Positions 1 to 12,678 of a DNA stretch of 64,000 bases are shown here, piece after piece. The notes beneath the pieces were generated by a model, which saw only the letters and a list, made by a program, of their open reading frames with translations, was not told where the DNA came from and made no database searches. Source of the DNA: Nyssa sinensis (Eukaryota; Streptophyta; Magnoliopsida; Cornales; Nyssaceae). Position numbers and translations under genes: made by a program. The stretch is from assembly GCA_008638375.1 (NCBI GenBank), contig CM018036.1, forward strand, positions 704,501-768,500. The letters are read 5' to 3'. Each line of letters opens with the position of its first letter. Position 1 is the first letter of the stretch.

Positions 1-3000
1 TCCCCCATGCAGAATTTTTTAAGTATCTCCTTAGCATACTTTCTCTGACAAATGAAAACTTCCCCTTCATCTTGTTTGATCTCCATGCCAAGGAAATATG
101 TCATTAAACCAAGATCTGTCATGTCAAAAACCAGCATCATCTCTTGCTTGAATTCATCAACAGTCTTGGCATTGTTACCTGTTACCAACAAATCATCGAC
201 ATACAATGACACAATAAGGAAGTCATTCTCTTTTTTCTTAACATAGAGAGTAACTTCTGATAGACTTCTTGTAAAACCCAAGCTCAATAGGTGTTCATCT
301 ATCCTACTATACCAGGCTCTAGGCGCTTGTTTTAAGCCATAGAGAGCCTTTTTTAGTAGGTAAACTTTGTCTTCATGGAATTCTTCAATGAATCCTTCTG
401 GTTGCTCAACAAAGATCTCCTCCTGCAGTAGACCATTTAAGAAGGCAGATTTTACATCTAATTGGAACACTTTCCAATCGTTTTGGGCTGCCACATCTAG
501 TACCAGTCGAATGGTGTCCAATCTAGCAACTGGAGCAAACGTATCTGAGTAATCAATTCCAAAAACTTGAGCGTACCCCTTGACAACAAGCCTTGCTTTG
601 TGTTTATTGATGGAACCATCAGCATTGAGCTTGGTTCTAAACACCCATTACTCCAATAATTTTCCTATCCTTTGGTCTGTCAACTAGCTCCCAAGTCTTG
701 TGCTTTTTGATCATTGACAACTCCTCCTCCATTGCCTTCTTCCATTTCTGATCTTTAATGGCTTCTTCGTAACTTGCAGGTTCACAAATAGCCACATTGC
801 ATCTTTGATAGATGTCATGGAGTGGTCTTGTGCCACGGATTGGTAGATCTTCTTCCAATTCTTCTTGCAGCTGTTCAGGAGCGTGCTCATCTGCTGTTTG
901 GAAAGGAGAACTTGATTTTTGCTTGATTGTGGATGGCTCTTGTATCTGATCCCAGTTCCACTTCACATCCTCATTGAAGGACACATCTCTACTGATAATT
1001 AACTTTCCTGTTTGAGGTTGATACACCTTGTAGGCTTTAGAAGAAGCACTGTAACCCACAAAGATGCCTGGTTCTGATCTTTTGTCAAGTTTATCACGCT
1101 TGACCTGTGGAACATGAGAAAAACAAACACAACCAAACACTCTAAGGAAATTGAGTGAAGGTTTATAACCATACCATGCCTCAAATGGAGTTTTATCTTT
1201 CAATGCCTTGGTAGGCAATCTATTCTGCAAGAAAACTGCAGTACTTGCCGCCTCAGCCCAAAATTTCTTTGGCAACTCTTTATCATGAAGCATGCATCTG
1301 GTCATCTCCATTATGTATCTGTTTCTCCTTTCACTCACTCCATTTTGTTGCGGACTATATGGAGCAGTGAGCTGATGTTCAATGCCTACTTCCTCACAAA
1401 ATGAATCAAATTCTTTTGAGGTGTATTCCTTTCCATTATCTGATCTTAGAATTTGAATTCTGCAGCCACTTTGGTTTTCCACCATTTTCTTGAACTTCCA
1501 AAATACACCAGCTACTTCTGATTTGGATTTTAAGAAAAAAATCCAGCACAATCTTGTAAAATCATCTATGAAAGTAATGTAATACCTGCTTCCAGCTAAT
1601 GAAGGAGTTCTTTGAGGACCGGATACGTCTGTGTGTATTAGCTGCAACTTTTGAGTGGCTCTCCAGGTTGATTTTGGAAATGGTTTTCTGTTTTGCTTAC
1701 CATATTGACAAGCATTGCAGTTTGGTAAGTGATCTCCAAAGGCTGGTAACCCAGTTGTGAGCTCCTTTCTTTTCAAGAGCTGCATGCTTTGCAAGTGACA
1801 ATGACCAAGTCTCTTGTGCCATATCTCAGTGTTGCTGGTTTCGGTGGGAAATGCAGCATGTTCTTCTTTGATGGGATCAAAAGAAAAACTTTTGCCCTTC
1901 ATTCTCACTCTGAGAATTTCCTGACCAGTGATATCAAAAATATAACAAAAGCTATCTTCAAAAATCACTTTAAAACCTTTGTTAATCAATTGACCTACAC
2001 TCAACAAGTTTTGGTCAATTTCTGGTACATAGAGAACATCAGAAATTTTCTTTGGGCCTGCACTGCTGGATATGGTGATTGTCCCTTTCCCTTTGACAGA
2101 GATAAAATCACCATTACCAATTCTTACTTTAGTAATGTCAGTTGGCCTCAAATCTCTGAAGAGTTCCTTGTCATTGGTCATGTGGTTGGTGCAGCCACTG
2201 TCAATTAGCCAACTCTCAGTCGAACTACTGCTTGCAAAGCAAGATGCCACAAACAACTGATCTTCATCCTCTTGGTCTGCTACTTGGGCATCAACTTCCT
2301 GCTGCTGTGCCTTTTCTTTGCAAATTACTGCTTCATGTCCAAGTTGGTTGCACTTGGAACACTTAGCATCAGGTCTTCTCCAACATCTAAATGGAGGATG
2401 ACCCTTCTTTCCACAGTGCTGGCAAGGTGGATAGGATTTCTTCTGATTCCCATTCTTTCCTTTTGCTGTACTTGCTCCACTTCCTTCAAAATCGTTCTGA
2501 TGCTTGGCTGCCAACGCTCCCTCGATTGTTTTATCCTCCCTCATCAGTCTTCTTTGCTCTGGTGCTTGCAATGCATTAAGCAATTCTGCTAAGGAAATTT
2601 TTGACAAATCCTTGGTATTCTCCAAGGTAGTGATGGTAGCTTCATATCTTTCTGGCACTGTAACAAGAATTTTTTCTACAATTCTTGAATCAGTAAACCC
2701 AGATCCAAGAAGCCTCACCTTGTTTGCAATGCTAAGAAGCCTGTCTGAGTAGTCTTTAATCGTCTCGGAGTCCTTCATTCTTTGAAGTTCAAATTCCCTG
2801 ATCAAGTTCAGGACTTGCATCCCTTTGATTCTTTCATCTCCTGCATATTCTTCCTTGAGATAGTCCCAAATGTCCTTAGCAGATTTGAGAGACATAATTC
2901 TGGTAAAAATCGTTGGTGAGACTGCCGCAAACAGACATGCCTTCGCCTTTGATTTTCTTGTTCTTTTTTCCTTGTATATCTTAATCTGTGCCACAGTAGG

Positions 3001-3196
3001 ATTTGCTGGAAGAGGCTGAACTTCATAGTCTTCTTCAACTGCCTCCCACAGATCCAATGCGTCCAGATAAGTCTCCATACAAACTGCCCACATTTGATAG
3101 TTGTCTCCATCAAAAACTGGTGGAGCCACTGATGAAAAATTGAATTCACCTTCCATTGGAACACTCAAGTGCACTCACAGATCCCTCAAGAATAAA

Positions 3197-3208
3197 GCTC
3201 TGATATCA
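3197..3208 (-). other. copia primer-binding site (initiator tRNA-Met type)
   Basis: The minus strand reads TGATATCAGAGC. This matches the usual plant copia tRNA-iMet primer site TGGTATCAGAGC at 11 of 12 positions. It sits two bases inside the LTR end and about 40 bases before the gag ATG, as expected. Confidence 0.85.
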
Positions 3209-3210
3209 AT

Positions 3211-3530
3211 TGTAAGTTTAAAAGCTGAAAGAGCAATTCTGTAGACTAAGATTTGCTGATAAGAAGGGAGAGATATACAGGAATGAAAAATTGGGAATTC
3301 AATCTTATTTCAAATTGTAATTTTGCATACAATATAAAGACTGAAAAATTAACTAAAAACCGAGAATCATGCCATGAGGCACTACTAGATATAACAAAAT
3401 AACCAAATCCTATAAACTAGGAACAGATAAACAAGATTAAACATCCTACAAAACAGCAGCAGATAAACTTGACAGATCTGATCCTGATGCACATAATCTG
3501 ATCTGATCCTGATGCACAAAACCAGCAACA
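3211..3530 (-). repeat. 5' LTR of the copia element
   Basis: A 320-bp stretch bounded by TG at one end and CA at the other. It lies immediately outside the primer-binding site. On the minus strand it begins TGTTGCTGG. CCCTC at 3531-3535 is a candidate 5-bp target duplication, but its partner lies off the window. The LTR contains an internal direct repeat, ATCTGATCCTGATGCACA at 3476-3493 and again at 3501-3518. Without the second LTR the exact ends are inferred. Confidence 0.75.
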
Positions 3531-3649
3531 CCCTCCAAATACCACAAAGCCAATATATAATGAGGACTAGACTTGCAGAAATATTAGAGATGTCTCTGTT
3601 TAAGTTTTTGAAGATCAAATAGAGGGTTAAAAAGAAAACAATAACAAAC

Positions 3650-4980
3650 ATGGTGGAACGATCATCAAACTTATCTGTTCTTCCGTACGTTGATGACTTG
3701 TACTTCTCGGTTCTCTATGACCAAGAAGAAATTTTCCCAATTTCTGATGAAAAATATGCAGAAGAGTTACAGTTGCAAGAGGCTCTCATGTCCTCTGCAA
3801 TCTCTTCAAGAACCAAAGATGATTCATTAGAAATGGGTAACCATTCCAGGGAAAAACAAAAGGTTGTAGATCATAGAGAGACTGGCGATTCTTCTCATTG
3901 CTTCTGCGTCATTTGCATGGATGCAAAACCAACAGGGGAGATGTTCAGAAACAACATTTGCACACACTCTTTCTGTGCAGAATGCATTAGCAAACATGTT
4001 GCAGCAAAGATACAAGAAAACATTACGTTGGTGAAGTGTCCAGACTTGAAATGTAAAGGGGTTTTAGAGCCGGAGCTTTGTCGTCCCATCGTCCCGCAAG
4101 AAGTGTTTGATCGATGGGAAAATGCACTGTGCGAGTCTCTGATTCTTGGGTCGCGGAGATTTTACTGTCCTTTTAAGGATTGTTCTGCTATGTTGGTGGA
4201 TATATGATGGAGGGGAAGGTGTGACAGTCTCTAAGTGCCCGAACTGCAGAAGGCTGTTCTGCGCACAATGCAAGGTTTCATGGCACGCTGAGATGGACTG
4301 CAGGGAATTTCAGATGTTAAAAAAGGATGAGAGAGAAATGGAAGATATCATGTTGATGAAGCTTGCCAAGAACAAGGAATGGAGGCGATGTTCCAATTGC
4401 AAGTTCTACGTGGAAAAGGTTGATGGCTGCTCACATATTTCTTGCAGGTTAGAACCCAGCCTCCTTGGCCCATTATTGACTCTCTCCATTCATGAAAAGC
4501 TAGTGCTGAAAATTTTGGTGGATTGTTGGAGAAATTATCAAGTGCTGTGAACTAACGGTTTTACTTAGATAATTTCTCCATCTTCACCTGATCCCAACCT
4601 AACAACAGGGATAAATAAAGAGTAATCACAAGTATACTGAATTGATTTACCCTAATAATTTACTGGATGAGATCATTGATCTATCACAATTTTTTTGGTT
4701 AAATTTAAATAAAAAATTAAAATATATTCATTAATTTAAAAATATCATTAACACATTATTCCATTAAGGAATCGAAATATACAAAGCACAGTTAATCATC
4801 ATAGATAAATCACTAATCCTGCTATCTCATTTCATTGCAGTAGATTAAAAAAAATCAGACTGTCACATTGATTAACCATATTATTTCTTTCTTTTTTATA
4901 GGTGTGGATATCACTTTTGCTATGGTTGTGGAGGGAAGTGGGATGTAATTCATGCATGTCATCTTACCCAAATGTTATAG
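3650..4980 (+). pseudogene. RBR-type (RING1-IBR-RING2) E3 ubiquitin ligase, RSL1/ARI-like, frame broken
   Basis: Exon 1 is 3650-4447 and exon 2 is 4902-4980, joined by a GT-AG intron; the codon AG|G encodes Arg. The N-terminus has an acidic stretch with FPISDEKYAEELQLQEAL, typical of short plant RBR ligases. RING1 starts at C86 (CVICMD...CTHSFCAECI), followed by the IBR cysteines (CPNCRRLFCAQC) and RING2 (CSNCKFY...CGYHFCYGC). RBR ligases receive ubiquitin on a RING2 cysteine and pass it to substrate. After the codons for ...AMLVD the frame hits TGA at 4205-4207. Discounting four bases (ATAT) at about 4201-4204 restores the IBR frame, which then stays open through a normal splice to the stop at 4978-4980. 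The gene starts only about 120 bp from the copia LTR. It is either a recent pseudogene or an assembly error. Confidence 0.85.
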
Positions 4981-6134
4981 AGATTGTACTCTAATAGAGA
5001 TTCAGGGTTGATGTTCATTGCTTCAATTTAATTTCTGCAAGGTTGATGTTCATCTAATAGAGATTCAAGGTTGATTAATTAATTTGGATATTGATTTTTA
5101 TTATAATCAACACATTTCCATAACTTGTGTCTTGTTATTTTTGTACATGAATTAAAGGCATGTTTAGATGGATTGTAGTATTTTTGAAATAGGATTTTGT
5201 AATCCAAATCAAACTTCTTCTTTTTTATATTTGAAGATATTTTTAAAATATCAATATAGATATTTTCAAGTTTATTTTGAAAAAATATTATTAATTTTTT
5301 TTTAAACTCCTCCTGTTACAAAAATGTCTATTTTTTTTTTATTTTTATAACACATTCGACCATTTTAATAACTTATCTAAATGTTATAATATTATTTAAA
5401 CTTATTTTAAATACATTTAACTAAATACTTACATTTTAATTCAAGTTGTAAGCCATACTCTATATAACTGCTTATAATGGTAGTTTGGATAATATGGAGC
5501 GACACAGCGTTCAAATCTTATCCTTGGAGGGCTCCGCATGAGTAGTCTAGTCTACAAGAGTTGCCGTTGCTAACCATTGACTCTCAACGACCCAAGAGAT
5601 TCCAAGTTCCAAAATATTTTTTACAAGGTTATATATATCCTATATCCACCGCTTGTGTACAATAAAAAATGAATATATAATATAGTCCAACTAGAACTAG
5701 TTGGTCAAGTGACAGAAGGGAAAATTATATTATTATATAATAACAATGTCGACATTGCATAATGATGTAGTAAAGAAATTCGTTTTGAATTTGCTTCTCA
5801 TACTTGCCTTTAAAACAACTGTTTGACTTTAAAATAATGCTTCATAGCATATGTATTTATGCACATATATTCATATAAATTCTGCATTCATAGGAAATAT
5901 TCATGTGAGTTATGAAACATTATTCTTAAATTTATATTAAATTTTGTTACATTCAATCTACAACTGATTAATCATCACATTATTAAAGTGTCTATTACAT
6001 CATTTCTTCTGTCAAAATAATCTACATCTATCCAGAGATATCAATGATTGTCCACTATGGCGGGTCTAAGATATAATTTGAGATTTAAAGTAAACAATTT
6101 TAAATAAGATCTTTTTATTTTTTAAAATTTCATT

Positions 6135-6175
<41 letters not shown>

Positions 6176-6177
6176 GC

Positions 6178-6510
6178 CTGACAAAATAGACGGATTAAAA
6201 ACGGGTCGAGTCAATATAGGTTGGGTCAATCCGAATTCAATCTGTTAATTTTTTTTTTATTTCCTAAGACTTCGTTTAATTAGGTGGAAAGTGAAAGAAA
6301 GAGAAAAATAAATATAGATATTCTTATATTATTTTGTTATTTTTTATTATCGTCAAACACTCATATTCAATAGTTATTGATCCACTAAATTGACGGGTTC
6401 CTTATAACCCAACCCGTTTATGACACGCTAACTAAATGAGTTACATATATCTGTTAATTAGTAGGTGGGTTAGGACTAGTTAACAGGTTTGGGTAACATT
6501 TGACACTTCT
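6178..6510. repeat. dispersed non-coding repeat (ACCCGTTTATGACACG family), copy 1
   Basis: The left part has acgggtcgagtcaatatagg and gggtcaatccg. The right part has aacccgtttatgacacgcta followed by aactaaatgag. The same phrases recur at 7553-7700 and in weaker form at 8335-8530 and 12030-12190. No coding capacity is seen. This vocabulary is common in non-autonomous plant elements, but I cannot assign a class. Confidence 0.5.
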
Positions 6511-6511
6511 A

Positions 6512-6553
<42 letters not shown>

Positions 6554-7552
6554 ATACATATATTATTATAGTTTTTCTAATAGGAGAGATGTATATGTTT
6601 ATCAATAAACTCTAATAATATAGTTCTTACATAATTGAACAATTGTATAAATAAAATTGAATTCTTTTTGAACTCTTTTATGAGACTTTCTTTATGACGT
6701 TGGATTTTTATTAACCTTAAATTTCTTTTTAGATTATTTTATAAACATGTAAAATTTAGGAAATTTTTTATAAATGAAACCTAAAACGATTATTTTGTTA
6801 GCTTAATTGTTGAGTCACCCTGTCTAGGAAAGAAAAATGGAGGTCAAGGCCGTTTTAACCCACCCTAAATTTTAGAAAAAAAAATTCATATAAATAATTT
6901 TTTTGTCCGTTTCAAGTTAACTTACCGCAGAATTTTTGCTCAACTTAAACTTTACTCATTGAATCTAATCATTTATTTTATTTTTTTCCTAAAATTTTGG
7001 CACTAAAAGTTTTTAAGAATTTTATTATTTCTTTCATTTTTTTAATCTAAAATTTTGGTACAATCCAAAACTTTTTCCATTCATTTTTTTTACTCATTTT
7101 CAAATTTTTTTTTCCTGATTTCACCTTTAAATGGTTAAAGCTAAAACGCAATCAGCATGAACCTTCCACAAGCCTAGCAAATGCAAAATCTAGCAGCTGA
7201 CTAGGTGTTCGTTCAGGGTAACTTTTACACTTTTTTTAATATTTGCATTTACAAAAAGTATTTTGAGAAGTGTGTTTGACTATTTGATCAAAACTTTAAA
7301 ATAGTTTAACTTTATTTCTCCAAACATACCAAATGCATTTATAAAAAATAATTCTACACTACTTCCTAAACACAATTTTAAATAGTTAGAAAAACAACTG
7401 TAAAAGTATTAAGACTTCAATTACAAAAATACAATATTGGATAGTTTTAAAGTAATACTCTTGATAGTAAAATCGATGACTATATATATAAGAATAATAT
7501 ATTTTATACATATGAACAATAATCTCACGATTAAATTCTACAAGAGTAGGCC

Positions 7553-7700
7553 TATAAATGGGTCGGGTCCGACTGACCCGACTCGACTCGACTCGATCCG
7601 GATTCGGACTTGTTTATATAAGATCATGACACGTTAAAAATTAATTAAATGAGTCAAGTAGAGATTCTTTGGATAATACTCATTAAAGACCCGACCCGCT
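7553..7700. repeat. dispersed GGGTCGGGT repeat, copy 2
   Basis: Contains gggtcgggtccgactgaccc, tandem CGACT units, then catgacacgttaaaaattaa followed by ttaaatgagtcaag, and ends with gacccgacccgctaaatc. It shares its order of motifs with the copy at 6178-6510, so it is the same family, diverged. Confidence 0.5.
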
Positions 7701-7780
7701 AAATCATTAATAAATACACACATTCTTTTTTCTTTAATACAATATTAAAGTTACAGTATTTAACCTCTTAACAAAGTTAT

Positions 7781-7818
<38 letters not shown>

Positions 7819-9897
7819 TACACGTACACACATACATAAAAGTTAGAGAGAGTGAGTCTCGGTGAAGTTATTGTCTTTAACGTTCTAGCATCGTCTTGTG
7901 CTATGAAATTATTTTATAGAATTGTTTCATGAATCTAAATATCAATATCCAATTCCATTGAATGAGCATTCCATTAAAAATCATTATAAGCATTCTTTTA
8001 TCTTGGATGAGTAATCTTTATTTCATTTTATGACACTTTTATTCTATATCATTTTTATTCCATTTTCTATTATATTTTAGAGTGAAGAAACTTTTTGTAG
8101 GCCTAAATTCTTGATAAAAATTAAAAGATTTTTAGATGGCAACTATTGTCATTTTACTATTTATCATGTGTCCGATCGCAATAACAAAATATACAAATAA
8201 TAGTGGCTATCACATGAAATAGTTTCAATCAATAATGACATAATTGGGGTTAATAAAATCTTTTATTCGTAAAGCCAAATTGTACTATTTCAAATATAAA
8301 ATTTTAAGCTCCTAATTTTATTTTATTTTTTTAGCAAACGAATTGGGTTTTTAAGTCGGAAACCCAGATCTGGGTTCAGGTCTAATTGAGGTGGATCTTA
8401 ATAGATCTAACGTTGGGTCTAGACCTATTTAAATTTGACAAGTAAAAATTCTCAAATTCGAATTTAAACCCATTTAAATTTGACGAGTCAAAATTTGAAT
8501 CTTAAATGATCTACCCAAATTCAACCCGTTTATAGAATTACAGTTAGACCGCCATGCTAAATATATTAATTCTGATTTTGTGTAGTTGAATTCTCCTTTT
8601 ATTGAAAGATCTTTCCAGTCTGATTTTTCTAATTCATAATCGAACACTATTATCACTTTCATATAAATAAATAAAATAACCCTCCTGAATTGTACCTTTC
8701 CAGTTTTGGCAAAACATAGAAGAATCTCCTCACAATTCCTATCAAATGGCATGTCCATTAGTGGGTAAATCAAATAGAAAATGTAGAATAACAAAAAAAT
8801 GGCATTTACTTATAGACAACTCGGTTTGCTTCAATACACACCGTATCCTGATAATTTATCAAAATGTATCCAAATTATATTATTGAACTTGTTTAATATA
8901 ATTAATATCAGTCATGATCTATCTAGATGTGTAAAAAATAATGAAATTTAAAGGGTATCTTATAAAAATGATAAATTTTAAAGAGGGATTCATTTTGAAC
9001 GAAAAAAAAAATCTATAAGAAAAATAAATCAAATTTCTAAATTTTTAATTATACTTATCCAATTTTTGTACAATTAAATATTCTATACGTCAAATTTTTT
9101 TTCTAAATACCAAACTGTTTCATTTATTTTCCATTTTGTATTTTTTTAAATTTGATCAAATTTTTCTTAGATTTTTTAAAGAAATTTCTGTATCAAATAA
9201 AAATAAATTTGAATTTTTAATCAAAATTTATTTGAAAATAAAAATTAATTTTTTTTGAATTTTCTTATATAAAAAAAAAACATCTAAGGGACAATTTTGT
9301 TATTTAAAAAATATTTATAATTTATCAAATAAAATTAAAAATATCATTATAATTTTAAAAATATCTAAAAATATCAGTGTTATCTACCTAATAATATATT
9401 ATCATATTAATATCGTATCATTGAGATAAAATTTTAAAATAATATTTTAAAAAGTGTACTATTATTATTTGTTTTAGAACATTATGGATTGGGGATTTCG
9501 TGTTGTAGATTTATCAAAAACAGAAAAATAATTGGAGTGCACGTCAGCGGGTGAGGGTATTTTGGGATGACTACTATATACAAAGCACGAAAGGGCATTG
9601 CGCAGCCTAGGGGTTCTGAACCGAGTCATCCATTTCACGTGTCCCTGGCCCCACACCTCATATTGTGGGTCCCTTTTGTCTTTTCTACTTTTCTCCGGTT
9701 CTTGTCGTCTTCCTTCCCCTCTCTCTCCTGTACTCCGCGTTTACGACAGATTCCGTTGCATGTACGTCCGTCCATTTTTTACCGCCCGTTACAAAGTTAC
9801 CGCCAAATAAATATTTGCCTTGCGGTTTTCCGAAGTTGCCCTTTTCTTTCCATTAATTCGACAAATTGCCATTTTAAATATTTTTATAGTTCAAAAT

Positions 9898-10395
9898 TTT
9901 TATTTTTATTTTTTTTTGATAAGTAAGATTTGTAATATAAAGGTGCCTAAGGAGGGATACCAAGAGTAAAAACTCCAAAAGATTACATCTATTTTAGAGA
10001 ACTTAAAAAATTTATAAAAAAAGAGACATTTATAAGAGAAAGCCTTTTTGGCCCAAAAAAATAATAAACGTAAAAAAGCGTTCTTAAATAAAAGGAAAGA
10101 GAGTTCCCGTTTTTCGAAGACATGATTGTTCCTTTTAATCCAAATATACCACAAGAGGCAAATTCGGGACCTGCCTCCAAATCTTCTTAATATCATTTGA
10201 AAGGTTGCACCCTTCTCAAGCCAACAATATGTCTTTAACGGACTCTGACATAACTCAGGAGAAACCAAACAGGGAAAGAACAAGATTCCAGCAGCTCTAA
10301 GAAGCATGATAATGGATGAGGACGTGATCCACCATTTCCTCGTCATGCTTACAAAAATAGTATCTGCTAGCCAATAGAAAGCTCCTTTTCTTTAG
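9898..10395 (-). mobile_element. 5'-truncated non-LTR retrotransposon (LINE), 3' fragment
   Basis: Minus-strand remnant of a LINE 3' end. The minus-strand translation resembles the zinc-binding tail (zf-RVT type) that follows reverse transcriptase in plant L1-like elements, including a WIKRNNHVFE stretch. On the plus strand it begins with a T-rich tract followed by GATAAGTAA, the reverse complement of a poly-A tail. It is flanked by a 9-bp direct repeat, GTTCAAAAT, at 9889-9897 and 10396-10404. The same 3' terminus occurs in the LINE at 57217-58749. It is dead: short, with no RT or endonuclease. Confidence 0.8.
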
Positions 10396-10404
10396 GTTCA
10401 AAAT

Positions 10405-12678
10405 CATTAAATTTATCTGTTTATAATTTGTAGATTGTTTATTTAATTTTTTTTATAAAGATCTATGATCTATTTTATTTAATTATACTAATATTAAATT
10501 TATTTCACTTAATAATTTGATATAAAAACAACTTTGTTCTGTCAAAAAAAATTAAATACTGTCAATTTGAAAAAAGAAGAAGGTAATTATAAGATAATTA
10601 AAATATAACTATATATCAAGAAATTTACCAAAAATATATCTATCAAGAACATAAAATTAAAAACATCACACATATAATTGTAGCCTTTTTCTCATATTTC
10701 ATAAATAAAATATGAAATAAAAGATGTCCACTCACCTTTTTTTTTTTTTTTTAAATTAATGCATAATGGAATAATAAAATAATAATTGATTTGATATATT
10801 AATTGAATCCAACCGTTTTAGAATTTGATTTCTGATTTTGCTAACTACGGTTATAAAATAGAAGGCACTTGCTAGATTTGCTGGGTACATCAGGACACAC
10901 CCTATTTAATAACCATTGTGCTCACCAGCCACTCACATTCAATGGCCTTTAAACGAGAGCCCCTAATGTCAACTACAACGCTAAGTTAAAATATATCATA
11001 GAACAAAGAAAAGCGCTAATCAATTTGAAATTCTATTTTGAATTGCAAGTTGATTAAGTAAAATAGCATCTCATATTTCACGTGTCTAGAAAAAGCTGTC
11101 TAACTTACATAGTATAAAATGATTGGTCGAATTCATTCACCTGATCAATAAATTCGAATCACCTAAAAGTTTATCAAACGTGTTTGGATAATATTATTTA
11201 GTTAAAAAAAATAAATGTTTTTCAACGGCGAAGAAATGTGGAATGAATAGAAGTTTGGTGATTCAACAAACTACATGTCTAGTCAAATTGGGTGAGTCCA
11301 CTCCCTTTTCTAAAATTAGGTAAACTGATTCTTAGAAGTCAGAAGAGTTTTTTTGACTACCATCAAGCTTCATTTGCTGAATGCTTAGGAAAAATGTTTA
11401 AATTTCAAGTTTACTTCTCAAAAGCACACCATCTATTTTCCCTTGTAATATTAACATTTATTTTTATTAATTAATATACAATTGATCATCTAATAATTAA
11501 TATTCGAATAAATTAATAATATTTAATAATCTTATTACTTAATAATTAATATTTTAAAAAAACCCTTTATACTATTAAATATAATAGAAAAAGATGCATG
11601 CTTATGTATGAATATTATATAAAAAGTTATTAATAATTATGCATGTCTTATTTTTATATTGAAAATTGTATAATAACGAGGAGTATTTTTTTTGTTAGTC
11701 AAAATCATAGTAAAACTTAATAATCAATATTTTATTCATTAATAATTTTTAGGTCTTTCAAGATTATTAGTTATTAGAGATTAGACCTGTATTAATCATA
11801 AATTTTGTTAAGAATTTAAATATTTATATTTTTTTAAAAAGATAAAAAGATGAAACAACATTTAATCAGTTTGTCTCAAATTTATAGGAATATCACTTGT
11901 AACATACTTTTCTTGTCTCAATTTATTATTATATTATTTTAATTCTAAAATTCAAATTGAACTTGTGTTCCTAAAAAATCAATATAGTTGACTTAATTTT
12001 GAATATATATATATAAATTGTTATAGTGATGAAGGCTTAAGACGGACACGACATGATTAAATTAGACACAACGGGATGAGAAAACATATCGATTAAGATA
12101 TAACACAATTTGGTGAGTCGTGTTGAGCCTGACCTTTTAATTCCGTGACTCAGACATGATAAGACATATCTAAGAGCACAACACGCCACGACGCGTTAAC
12201 ACAATATTTTTATAACAAAATACAAAAGTTATTAACTAATTTTGAAAGAAAATACCACAGTAAACTAATGTTGAAAAAAAACTCCAAAGTAAACTATCAC
12301 CTTTAAAAATTTATAATTAAATAACTAATTTTAAAAAAAATACAAAAATGAATTAAAATATTATAATAACAAATAAAAAATAAGTGAAAAAAATTGACCT
12401 CTAGATAGTTATGTGGGTAAGAGTTGATATGCATTAAATACATATTTAATACAGAAGAATATTTGATAAGGAAATTCTTCTCGTCACTCATTCATTACAG
12501 CTAGCTATTTCTAAAATTGAAATTCAAGCTTCTTGGAGGGGTATTCCAGTACCAAAATCTTGTAAATGTAATAAAGATCTTCGTCAAGGGTATTACGGTA
12601 AAAGGACATTTTACCGTACCCTCGGTTCCTGTCGATCTCTCGCTTCGTTTTGCTCAAACTAAAGTGTTCTTCATTGCT
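10405..12678. other. AT-rich intergenic region, no gene seen
   Basis: No open frame with recognisable homology. The segment 12030-12190 has a diverged copy of the GACACGAC/ACACGC-type dispersed repeat (gtgagtcgtgttgagcctga, cacgccacgacgcgtt). The rest is A/T-rich sequence upstream of the ERF gene. Confidence 0.6.

Larger units (their letters stand above)
1..3530 (-). mobile_element. Ty1-copia LTR retrotransposon, 3' part cut by window edge
   Basis: Minus-strand copia element. The gag-pol frame starts at the ATG at 3156-3154 and runs to a stop near 637. Numbering residues from the open frame's first codon at 3174, the order is: gag with two CCHC zinc knuckles (first begins near residue 251, CQHC), aspartic protease with DSG at about 325, integrase with an HHCC region followed by D516, D579 and E615 (35 residues between the last two), then the start of reverse transcriptase. 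Protease-integrase-RT order defines copia rather than gypsy. Around 646-652 two bases are missing relative to the expected RT reading, which causes the stop. RT then continues in another frame to base 1 and includes YVDD at 192-203. RNase H and the 3' LTR lie outside the window. It is non-autonomous as read, although the rest of the frame is long and clean, so the insertion is probably recent. Confidence 0.95.
4981..9897. other. AT-rich intergenic region without a supported gene
   Basis: No open frame here resembles a known protein. It contains microsatellites (TA at about 6138-6173, TA/TG at 6512-6553, TA/CA at 7779-7819). It also has three diverged copies of a GGGTCGGGT/ACCCGTTTATGACACG-type repeat (separate entries). 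A less AT-rich patch at about 9540-9890 contains CACGTG at 9636-9641 but no convincing gene. Confidence 0.7.

Noticed and set aside
1789..2752. Plus-strand open frames of 60-140 codons
   Set aside because: They lie opposite the copia gag-pol frame, whose zinc knuckles, protease and integrase are unmistakable. They are shadows.
9567..9926. 119-codon plus-strand frame
   Set aside because: It has no recognisable domain, is rich in F, S and P from pyrimidine-rich DNA, and runs into the LINE terminus.
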